Shown here piece by piece: positions 55,541-64,000 of a stretch of DNA of 64,000 bases. Below the pieces are notes generated by a model, which saw only the letters and a list, made by a program, of their open reading frames with translations, was not told the DNA's origin and did no database searches. How positions within the stretch are numbered: the stretch's first letter is position 1; every line of letters starts with the position of its first letter. Source of the stretch: Thozetella sp. PMI_491 (Eukaryota > Ascomycota > Sordariomycetes > Chaetosphaeriales > Chaetosphaeriaceae); contig MU270092.1 of the NCBI GenBank assembly GCA_021432635.1, positions 1 to 64,000 of the forward strand. The letters run 5' to 3'. The translations under genes were made by a program, and so were the position numbers.

Positions 55541-55957
55541 ATGAGCTCTAGCCGCCACGGAAGCTCTCACAAGGTTGTTGTGACCCAGGGCCACCGCAGC
55601 TCGAGCTACTATCCCTCCAACTACTCATCCACCTCATCGAGCTCCCACCGGACTACTTCAACTACCAACAACGACATGGACGCATACCCGTATGACGACG
55701 CCTACCGTGCGGACTATTCCAGTACGTACCCTCTTGCCCTTCCTCAAGGTAGAGGCAAAAGACTAACATGCGTCCCAGACGACTACAAGGTCACTGAGAA
55801 GACCAGCAAGAACCGCAGGGGCGAGAAGGTGTCGGTAGTGCAGCATCACGCCAGCTTCTCCGGGCGCCATGAACCGACGCCTTCGTACGGGCGCTCCCAC
55901 TCCCACTCACACTCCCACTCCCACTCCCACAAGCATTCGAGCAAGCCCAAGCCCTAA
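55541..55957 (+). CDS. Small Ser/Tyr/His-rich protein with a Ser-His repeat tail, 2 exons, 119 aa
   Basis: No family recognised. Exons are 55541-55721 and 55779-55957 (57-nt intron, GTACGT donor, GACTAAC branch site, phase-1 join in RADYSNDYKVTEK). The N-terminus (1-50) is almost only Ser, Thr, Tyr, His and Asn. The middle is charged (DYKVTEKTSKNRRGEKVSVV). The end contains six consecutive Ser-His pairs followed by KHSSKPKP. The protein lacks a signal peptide and membrane segment. The His-rich tail might bind metal; this is only inference. A clear TATA and CT-rich leader support a real gene. Confidence 0.75.
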   Translation: MSSSRHGSSHKVVVTQGHRSSSYYPSNYSSTSSSSHRTTSTTNNDMDAYPYDDAYRADYSSTYPLALPQGRGKRLTCVPDDYKVTEKTSKNRRGEKVSVVQHHASFSGRHEPTPSYGRSHSHSHSHSHSHKHSSKPKP

Positions 55958-57341
55958 GACGGACAACGGGCCGGCGCGGCGGGCGTGCACACTGCACGGC
56001 TGCCCGCCCGCCACCGGACGAAACGGGGAGGCGTTTAGGTACAACGGCGCTCCGGTGCATTGCGATTCACTGTACAGTAACGGAATCTGGGAGGGCGGGT
56101 TGGGCTCCCACGGGCTTGGGTTTGACACGGCAGCTTAATTTCGATCCGGGGAGTTTGAAGAGACGGCATTCGACGGGTAGAATTTCAGCTTTTGGGTAAC
56201 CGGGTACAGACTGTTATTTTTTTTTGCCACCCTGACTAGACTACACCAATCGCCCCGAAGGCCTCAGCAGGCTGACTGCCCTGTACCTGTAATCCTTGCT
56301 TTTGTCTGCCTCTAGCTGGCTGTACCTTAATCAATTCGATTACGACCAAACATATGTCGCGGCTGTGCACTCACTGCCAGAATCGTCCCATGTGCAGACT
56401 CAGGACCACGAGTTTGGAATCCTCTGCGCCGTGATCGCCGAGACGAATTGCCAAGAAGGGTTGTCGTTGCCAAAAAGTGCAGGTTGACCCAAGAAGCGTG
56501 GTGCAGACCCCTGCCGCTCGATCTCCTCTCCCATCAGCCCAATTCGCCAGACAACCGCCGTGCATACGTACGTAATTTTGCTGTATAACATGCTGTGACT
56601 CCCGCCACAGGGGGCACCCCCGGCCAGCTGGTGCGCTGTCAGTGGCTGCAGGGATGAGACAGGGAGAGACACGGTTCGGGCCCCCGACGGCCTAGGAGAC
56701 TTCGCTCGCCTTTCTTGTTCTATTGTTGTCCGGTTGGCGGTTGCACCACCATGGCCGAGTCCTCTGGACCCCCAAACACGCGTGGCCTCTGCTGTGCCTA
56801 ACCTCGGGAGCGCGGAACCTGCCCCTCGCGGCGACGCATCATATTTCGCATGCGAAGGTGGAGCCATGCCCCGCGCTGAAAGCAGGGCGCGAGCATCGGA
56901 TGGACGCAGGCAAATGCCGAGGCGGGGCGCGTGATACCTGAGAAGTGAGGCGGGATGCCGAGGGAGCACGCGAGACAAGGCCCCGAAGCCTGACGCCTCG
57001 GTCATGGATCAGAATAGTGCTGGGCACTTCACGTCACGCACAAGATTCCTCTGGCTTCGACAGGGCAGCTTGTCGCCCCGTTTGCATTGAGAGCGGAGTG
57101 CCCCTGACCGCTGCCAGCTAGCGCGGCCAATGGGCTGTCCTATTGCTGGCCCTTGCGTGGCACCAACATCCACATCACCAGCTAATAGAGATCACAAACC
57201 CAAAGTACATTGTTTTGTTCCAGGTTTTTTTTTTGTTGTTGTTTGGAAGGGGAGGTTGTCCAGGTCCCAGCACTATGTCGCACAGATTCGATGTACTTCC
57301 TTCCTTCCCAGCCAGCCGAGCCAACCGGAACCCAAGAAGGC
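55958..57341. other. Convergent 3' intergenic region, no gene seen
   Basis: This 1.4 kb lies between the 3' ends of the Ser/His-repeat and RPEL genes. A minus-strand frame of 201 codons (56400-57005) has no motif or splice partner and is not supported. Confidence 0.55.
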
Positions 57342-57925
57342 TCAGGCGCCCCCTTCGCGCTTGGCATACTCATCCTCAATAGCCTCCGCGTACTTCTCCT
57401 CTGGCGAGCGGGGATCCTCGTGAAGCACACCGTCCTTCAATAGGGCCTCGGGGGACGGCCGGTGCGAGATCTTCTCGTTCAGCGTGTCTGCACGCATGTT
57501 CTTCTCGAGCTGGTGTCACGGCGCGGGTGGCGGCCTCTGTTAGCGCTGTGCTGCGGTGCGGCAGACTCTCCTACAGAGGGGCAGGGGGGAGGATGAGAGG
57601 CAGGAGGGAGCTGCATACCTCTTTCTGCTGAGCCTGTAGCCCTGGGGCGGCCGTGGACTTGGGCAAGATGTTCTCTGTGCAAGCAGTCTGGTCAGGCTGG
57701 GGTTCTCTGGTCCGCCTCGCCAGCGCGGGGTGGCAAATTGCGGGGTGGCCGACTGGTGGGGTGGTGGTGGGGGGGTTAACAGGCAAGCTTACTCTCGACC
57801 AGCTCCTGGCGGTCTGGGCGGTGCATCAGGTGCTGCTCAAGCGAGTTTTTGCGGGCAGCATTGGGACGCGAGGGCGAGATGGGGCTCTCGTCGACTGGCG
57901 GCTTGCTCTGGTTCTCATCGGCCAT
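57342..57925 (-). CDS. RPEL-repeat protein, 3 exons, 118 aa
   Basis: RPEL motifs bind G-actin in animal MRTF and Phactr proteins; the role of small fungal RPEL proteins is unclear. Exons are 57925-57793, 57674-57619 and 57509-57342 with introns of 118 and 109 nt. Two repeats are visible: SLEQHLMHRPDRQELVEKNI (from about residue 29, completed across the first splice) and LNEKISHRPSPEALLKDGVL (from about 75). Between them sits STAAPGLQAQQKELEKNMRA. The C-terminus is charged (EDPRSPEEKYAEAIEDEY). The N-terminal ISPSRPNAARKNSLE could be phosphorylated. The ATG at 57925 is chosen because codons upstream look like leader. Confidence 0.88.
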
Positions 57926-58648
57926 GGTGACGGAGGCGATGGCAGACTTGGCCGAGGGGGGCGGTGGGGATGTAAGCGCCTTGAACAGCCTCGAGCAACC
58001 TTGAACAGGGCGGGCGATGGATGGGGTGAGCAACGATGGGTGGTGGGTGGGTGATCGGCCTTAGTGCCTTGAGGTCAGAATAAGGCTATCTTCTCGGCTG
58101 GTGGAGTCGAGCTTGTGTACCAGATGGCTGTCTTTCAGAAAAACGTGCAGAGATGAAGAGCGGGCTGGATTGAGTTCCCGGCCAGATGGGGGAAACTGCA
58201 CAGCCTTTTGTAGCAACCGGAGCTCTCTCTCTGGTCGCCAGACAACAGCAGAAAGAAACAGCCGACTGATGCCTCATAGGGGACCACCCCTCGTTGGTCT
58301 GGCAGCCAACCGGGCCCTGATTGGGCGAGGGAGCGCCACCCCGCACCCTGGCTGGTCTCCCCATGAAGCTCCCCCCTTGCCCATGACGCATGATCTCCCA
58401 ATCCCGCTGCAGACCGCTCTGCTGTGGGCTGCAGAGGGAGCTGATCCCCTCTTTTGTTCCGACGTCACTGCCCGGGTACCGAACCTGGGCAAAACAAAGC
58501 TACCCTGACGGGTTGAAAGGCCAAGATTAAAGGGGCCAAGGACTGAAGCTGGTTTCATTTGCCAAGATTGAGTGAGGTGGACAAATTGGGTATACTCGTA
58601 CACGCGCCAGATGGCTGTACCATGCGCGATTGGCATCCTATGCACGCC
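57926..58648. other. Intergenic: RPEL gene promoter and DUF4267 3' flank
   Basis: About 0.7 kb without a supportable gene. The flanking genes are in tandem on the minus strand. Confidence 0.5.
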
Positions 58649-59128
58649 CTATGACAACAATGCCAGCCCGATCCCCGTCCATATACTGGCCCCGCCTGCG
58701 AATGCTGCCGCTCTGCGGATTGCCCTATCGTTAGCTGCGATCTTTTGATCCGGCGGTGGTCCCACCAGCGCCCACCACCAGGGGCAAGAAACGACTACTT
58801 ACGGTGCTAGCCCTTTGTATATCCCGATGGCAACCGCATCGGCCACGCATAGAACCGTGCCCGCCACGATCACCACACCCATCTCCCTGCCCTGGCCGAA
58901 GGCGTAGAAGGTGAAAATGGCAGCCGCGATGCTCAGGTCGCGCGCACCCATCAGCGGCGCGAGCAGCGACACCATCTCGCTCGCCTCCGGGCTGGGCTTC
59001 TTGGGGATGTCGAGGATCTCCTTGCCGGCTTTGGCGGGATACACAATCTCGAAGGTGCCGAAGAAGACATATCCCATGCCAACTGACAAGCCGAGCAGCC
59101 TCCAGGTCGAGGGCTGGAGGTAGGGCAT
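58649..59128 (-). CDS. DUF4267 four-helix membrane protein, 2 exons, 133 aa
   Basis: A small integral membrane protein of unknown function. Exons are 59128-58803 and 58724-58649 (78-nt intron, GTAAGT donor). Four hydrophobic segments are visible: LLGLSVGMGYVFFGTFEIV (about 11-29), a second around LLAPLMGARDLSIAAAIFTF, a third VVIVAGTVLCVADAVAIGIY and a fourth AFAGGASIWTGIGLALLS that exists only after splicing. The GARDLSIA motif in the second helix and the length of about 130 residues fit DUF4267. The acceptor at 58725 is chosen because the nearer upstream AG would give an immediate stop. Confidence 0.85.
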
Positions 59129-61187
59129 CTTGCGCCGGATGCGTTGGGGCTGTCCCAGAGTTCCCGCTGAAAAGTTCAAGAAGACTATGGATGTCTTTGT
59201 TGCGACAAGCCACCCGGACACGCAAGTCTCAGTTGCAACGAGTGTCGCGTGGTGCTTCCTCGCCTTTTGAAGCCGCCATCTGCGGGGAAGCCCGGAACTT
59301 GAATCAGCCACATCCGGGAGATACCGCCCAGCCTTCAGCCATCCCGTCCATCATTCCATGCTCTTTCGAAGGCCACATTTGGCCGTCTTACTCGCAGGGG
59401 CCTCTACTCTATGCTTGGTGCTGGAAGAGGGTAGCCGAACTCTAAAGGAGGATGCATCACAATTGTCAGGCCTCGCGCCTAAGGCATGTGTAAGTAGGTC
59501 CCACTCGGGTTAATGCAGCAATATCCCACACTTCCTAATGCGGCTCTACTACTTGCTTCCCTTTCTCACTGACTTTGTCTGTCCCCGCTGGTAGACTGCC
59601 TGCCCGCCGGCCCCTGTGCTTAGGCTAACCTGTACAGTCTCCGCAGGCTCCAGGGGATAAGAACGCGTACCGGGGGTACTGAGATGTACTGGGATCAACC
59701 GAAAGCTGATACGCATCTTCTCGTAAATTATACAGGACCACCTACCTAGTATGTAAGCCATGTGCACAAATTGTAGTCACGGAAGTCACGTGCTGGTAAC
59801 ATTCGGGGTAGTTTTTGCTGTTGGTTGAGTGTTACGGAGATGAAGGTCTACCTATGTAATAGAGTGGATCAGATGCTTTGCGCGAGAGTGCCAGATAGCA
59901 GATGCCAAAACTACATAGCATACAGAAGGTCTGAACCTTACTGTCTTCGGCTTCGGGCATCGTGACCACTGCATCTGAGAGAAGCTTTTTTTTTTCCTAA
60001 CCCTCTACACCATCTTCTCACTCAAACTCTCAGGGTTGCAACTTTGACTCCCGCAACTCTGAACCGGTACAGCCTCTTATTATTATTATTTTCACTTCGT
60101 TATAGAAGACTTCAAGGAGGAAATCTACTCATTTTTCTTAGCCATGCGAATGCAGCAAAGTCTAGAAGCAATTTTGCTAATTCGTCCCAAGTTACCACGG
60201 CCCCTGTATGCAGGGGCCAGCCATCATGTCTGAAGTTTGCAGGGTAGATCCAAGTATAGAATCGTTTCCTCCTCGCCTTCGCTCCCCTATATATCCACAT
60301 ATATAGCGCACACGCGCAATTGGGTCAGGAAACATGAGCGTACCTTGTGGAAAGAGCTTGAACATTATTCGAGGCTAGGGAGAAAGGAGTAGACATTCCG
60401 GTGAAGGGGTCGCTTGTTTTCACCAGGGCCAACACCGCGGCTTCGCCTTGCATACTTCAGCACAGCCCGTTGCAAGACGAGACATCCTGCCCGGGTTCTA
60501 TTGCGTCCACCGCTTGTCTTCAGAATGTCTCTTTCCAGAATCGCCGATGCTGCTCCTCTCGCGGGGCTCTTGGGGGTGAGCAGCTGTCGAGGCCCCTATT
60601 ACCCCTTGTAAGACGGCACACACTCGATTCCTGGCCACTGCCGATGAACTTTCGGCGAATGCGGCGTCTTTTCGTGTCCTAGACCCGGCCAGCAACGAAC
60701 CTAATCTGTACGGATCTTGAGCTGATCTTTTGGCATCCATGCTACGCTCCAAGGGTGGATGCGATGAAGAGAAATAAGCCGAAGACATGCTTGGCGAAGG
60801 GGCTGTGGACCACTGTCGGTCGGGTCGCGATCGCGTGGTCGGGTCTGGTTGCTTATTTTCTCACAATGAACCACCCGTTCCGTCTTGGCAGTCCCGGTTT
60901 CCAGGCTAGGGGAGCCCAGCTGTCGTCCTTTGTAAAGGGCTGCAGGAGCCCTGGACTGTTTGATGTAAATTACGGGGATGGATACCCTTGAATGTTTCCA
61001 CCTACACACCGTGGATCAAACAGTTGCAGGGGTGGGTCGGAGAACCACGACCGCGATAATATTGCAGGACAGCCGTATATTTGGTGGAGGGGGACGCTGC
61101 CCTACCATAGATTCTGCGAGCTCTCCCCGTGTCGCCGCCATTTGCCTCGCGTGTGCGTGAAAATGGTTGCAATGCCTCTCGCAATGG
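59129..61187. other. 2-kb intergenic region, no gene seen
   Basis: This lies between divergent genes and contains both promoters. It is comparatively A/T-rich from 59.5 to 60.4 kb. No motif-bearing frame or RNA gene was recognised. Confidence 0.5.
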
Positions 61188-62382
61188 ATGCTCGCCAAAG
61201 AACTCGCGATTGGGTGAGAAGAGATAGAAGCTCTTCCAGGGGAAGGTAGCTGCCCTCCAACTAGACCTTGGATCTTGGGGTTTGCATTGGCTAACTCGGA
61301 CATGCAGCGCAAAGAATGATGGCCCGCTGGAGATTGTGCACCTCGGAGGGTTTCGGGTGGGAGGCGACCGGCCGACACAGAACACAGCAGTATTAAGATC
61401 TATCGAGCCGCCGCCCAATGAAGACCCTAACCGCCCGGTGACGAGGTTCTTCTGGCCCGTCATGGAGGAGGAATCACGCATAGACCGGCTACCGGATACA
61501 CGCAAAGAGCCGCCGGTGGAGTCGCGCACAACGCCACCCGCCGAACCACATACAGAAAGACGGACAGAATCACGCAGTGCCACTCGGGCCCAATCACGCT
61601 CCGAGTCGCACCCGACGAGACAAGACTCGCGCAGTGGCCGGCACCCGGCGCCCCTCGACCTGACTATCGCTAAAGCAGCGCAGCACATGCCAGGCACGCT
61701 GAAGCGATCGCAGTCCGAAGCCCAGATGCAACGAACACGAGCGCGGTGGAAAGAGCTTCCGCCACGGCCTAGCGCGCTGCTCAGTCCGATGAGCGCAGGA
61801 GAGGTGATCCGCGTCGGTCAGGTCATCGGTTCGCCGAGCGAGAGTAGCATCAAGCTCCTCGCCTCTCCGCCGCCGACGGGCCCGCTCCCCCTGGTCCCGG
61901 CGCCGTCGTCCCGGCCCATGGAGAGTCTAGATGCGGCAGTCAGGCGGATTACCGGCAGCGATGCGGTCATGAGCCCGACCGCAAGCTCCGAGAGGAGCTC
62001 GGCAAAGGAGTCTGAGAGGTCATCGGCCGGCGCGCCGCCGAGGCGGCCCTTGAGGCATAGCGTCCAGGAGAGAATATGGCTTCACCGCAACTACAAAGGA
62101 GAGGCCCCCTTCCTGGCCGCGTGGGGACTGGACATCCAGAGCGAGGAGGACAGAAGAGAAGGCAACCAGATTCTGAAAGAACTGATGCAGGCCGAAGAGT
62201 CCGAGGGTACGCAAAAGGAGGCGGAGGAGAAACCCTCGGAAAGAGCGGCCGAAAGCCAAGGAGCGAAACCAGTGCGGCGGCATGAGCACTCAGACTCCGT
62301 AACCGAGGCGTACCTTGACGACCGTTTGAGCCGGCTCGGACGCGCCAACGTGGGGCGCATGGCGGAGCAGCAGCCTGCGTGA
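61188..62382 (+). CDS. Hypothetical charged, disordered protein, probably 2 exons, 366 aa
   Basis: No named family recognised. I propose exon 1 at 61188-61213 (MLAKELAI) and exon 2 at 61308-62382; the 94-nt intron has a GTGAGA donor, CTAAC branch site and phase-2 join. Without exon 1 the first ATG is 61462, but the upstream codons (NDGPLEIVHLGGFRVGG, VTRFFWPVMEEES) look coding. After a Glu/Arg/Ser-rich stretch come LKRSQSEAQMQRTRARWKEL and a Pro-rich region with SAGEVIRVGQVIGSPSES. The most conserved-looking block is RHSVQERIWLHRNYKGEAPF (about 260-279), followed by LAAWGLDIQSEEDRREGN. The C-terminus is highly charged. The gene body is well supported; the first exon is less certain. Confidence 0.7.
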
Positions 62383-62910
62383 GGACGGCGGCGAGCACAA
62401 AAGGAACCATGATTCCTATGTATATATTGCCATGACGGCACCCCCGTATATGAAATCACGTCATAAAGACCTGCCCGCAGGCATCGGACCACGGCAACGC
62501 CAGATGGGATGCTAGATGGGATGCTAGATGGGTTGACGGATCTCCATACGGCAGGGGTCCCGCATCCCGGTAGGCTGGGCGCGACCCCAACGGCGTGGAA
62601 ACGCTAGTGTACGCCCCTTGTAGCGGCCGCTTAGAATTGAAACCCCCCTTCCCAAACCCCCCCCACCCGTCGCCGCTTCCGTCCAACCCACCTGCCACCG
62701 CACCACCTTCGGCTGGGGCTGAACACGCTGACGCATTTGGCCCCTCCAACGCAGGCCAAGATCTTCATCGGCTGCCTAGCTGCCGGCCGCACTTTCACCT
62801 TACCCCATCACCAACGCCTGCCTTGCGCAACCTCCAATCTCCACAAGACATGGTTCCTGTTCGACGTGGTGCTGCTCCTGGACGGTGAACTACGCCACCT
62901 CTGCCTCAAG
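62383..62910. other. Intergenic: RTC5 upstream region
   Basis: About 0.5 kb with a short tandem repeat at 62503-62532 and a CT-rich stretch near 62,640-62,700. The frame in phase with RTC5 extends 58 codons upstream of its ATG, but lacks conserved residues. Confidence 0.55.
62503..62532 (+). repeat. 12-bp tandem repeat, 2.5 units
   Basis: The unit GATGGGATGCTA occurs twice and is followed by GATGGG, about 380 bp upstream of the RTC5 ATG. Confidence 0.85.
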
Positions 62911-64000
62911 ATGGGACAAGCTCAATCCGACCAAAGCCATACCGTTTCGCACGAGGAGGTGGTGCGAGCACTAGTGCGTACCTTCTTAGACACCCGCATG
63001 TGGAAGCTACCCTCCCCTGCAAGCTTCCCCCCTCTAGGGCATCGCTGACGCCTGCATGCTATCTATCCATAGGCAAACAAGTTCGCAGACAAGTGCTTCA
63101 CCCCCCTCGAGCTGTACTCCCTCAAGGACGTGTTCAAGAGCCTTGCCGACAACGAACAACATGTTCACTACCTCAAGGAAGACACCATCGCCCGCTTCCT
63201 CGAGATACCCGATATCCTCCATGCCTCGCCCGTCGTCTTTCAGATGGTATCGTATATCGGGGCCTTCCCGTTCTTGCAGGAGGCGCCGGCCGTGCTAGGA
63301 CTCGAGCAAATGGTCATGGTCATCACGATCATGACGGAGCGCTACCGCCGCGTCCTGGCCAAGGGCTCTACGAACCGGCGGAAGCTCCTGTTCAAGAGCC
63401 TAGCGGTGTATGACCGCAAACTGAACGAGATCGCTTCCCCGGACGGCGGGGAAGCTGCCGATGGGGCAAATACGGGAAGCTCTAGCGTCGAGCGCACCCA
63501 TGCCCCTGGCTTTGCTGTGGACGAGGCGGGGGACGACGAGGACGACCTCGAAGCAGACGACGACGACCTTGTGCTAGCCGCGCTTGAGTCGCTCGACTAC
63601 GTCGACGCCTTCAAGGAGGGGAACGCGCCGACCATCCACGGCGCCATGATCCCGGGCGACAACTTCCGCAAGCTGATTATGCTTCTCCTGCTCATAGCGC
63701 CGCTCGGCTCGCAGGAGCACCTGTCGACGTACTCGCAGCGAATCGCAGGTGACGAGCTTGAGAGCCTGCGGTCGGCCGCCGAGAGCATCCTCGCAGCCTT
63801 CTTGAACGTCGAAAAATCCCCTGGCATCAAGTTCCGGCAGTTCAATGACGTTATACCAGCTGTGATGCCCTTCCTCCTGAACGGCTTCAACAACCTCTTC
63901 GAGCACTTTCTCTTTTCGAAAGACCTGGACTTTCACAAGAAGAAGGACGACGAGGCTGCCGCTGGGGCCGCTCTGCCGCTGGTAGCACAGCCACTCCTTC
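62911..64000 (+). CDS. RTC5: Restriction of telomere capping protein 5 (TLDc family), 5' part, truncated by window end
   Basis: Fungal RTC5 proteins belong to the TLDc family, members of which act on the V-ATPase. Exon 1 is 62911-62973 and exon 2 runs from 63073 to the window edge (99-nt intron, GTGCGT donor, phase 0). The ATG at 62911 gives MGQAQSDQ, an N-myristoylation-type start as in this family; the frame extends upstream but without conservation. The visible part contains KFADKCFTPLELYSLKDVF, YLKEDTIARFLEIPD, VVFQMVSYIGAFPFLQ and LLFKSLAVYDRKLNEI, then an acidic stretch and the IHGAMIPGDNFRKLIMLLLL helix. The TLDc domain itself should lie beyond position 64000. Confidence 0.88.

Overview
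The window is nuclear DNA of a filamentous ascomycete. The evidence is a high-GC gene space, short introns (about 50-140 nt) with GTRNGN donors and CTRAC branch sites, and families typical of Pezizomycotina: a HET-domain protein, a WSC-domain wall protein, a fungal ABCC pump, a fungal Trk K+ transporter and the DHHC enzyme PFA3. Overall gene content and conserved fungal orphans suggest Sordariomycetes, probably Sordariales; that last step is inference. There is no rRNA operon, CRISPR array, prokaryotic operon or transposon I can recognise.

I support 23 protein genes, 20 of them spliced or probably spliced. Left to right: a long non-coding stretch (1-5.8 kb); phospholipase C (5.8-9.3 kb); palmitoyltransferase PFA3; a large secreted WSC protein; the divergent ribosomal pair RPS2/RPS30 (18.2-20 kb). 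Next is an accessory-looking block (20.7-30.5 kb) with a HET protein, a secreted GH43 glycosidase and a 13-exon ABCC pump. After it come mercaptopyruvate sulfurtransferase divergent from APC11; an unknown acidic protein downstream of a 64-nt C homopolymer; a plasma-membrane-type syntaxin with an unusual long tail after its membrane anchor; a MEMO1-family protein; an unknown Cys-rich protein; an MDR oxidoreductase divergent from DNA polymerase kappa; a Trk K+ transporter; an ER FKBP with an HNEL tail; a small Ser/His-repeat protein; an RPEL-repeat protein; a DUF4267 membrane protein; a basic/acidic unknown protein; and the 5' part of the TLDc protein RTC5, which runs off the right edge.

Genes are transcribed singly, so neighbours are not an operon. 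Shared promoters are likely for RPS2/RPS30, the sulfurtransferase/APC11 pair and MDR/POLK. Several genes share themes without forming one pathway: lipid signalling and membrane traffic (PLC, PFA3, syntaxin), ion and drug transport (Trk, ABCC), and secretion or wall biology (WSC, GH43, FKBP). I found no convincing new multi-gene system. The best leads are the syntaxin tail, the C64 tract, a stop-free intron inside an ABC nucleotide-binding domain, a GC-AG intron in the GH43 gene, and four conserved-looking proteins of unknown function. Exon joins were derived by hand from splice signals, reading phase and family motifs.
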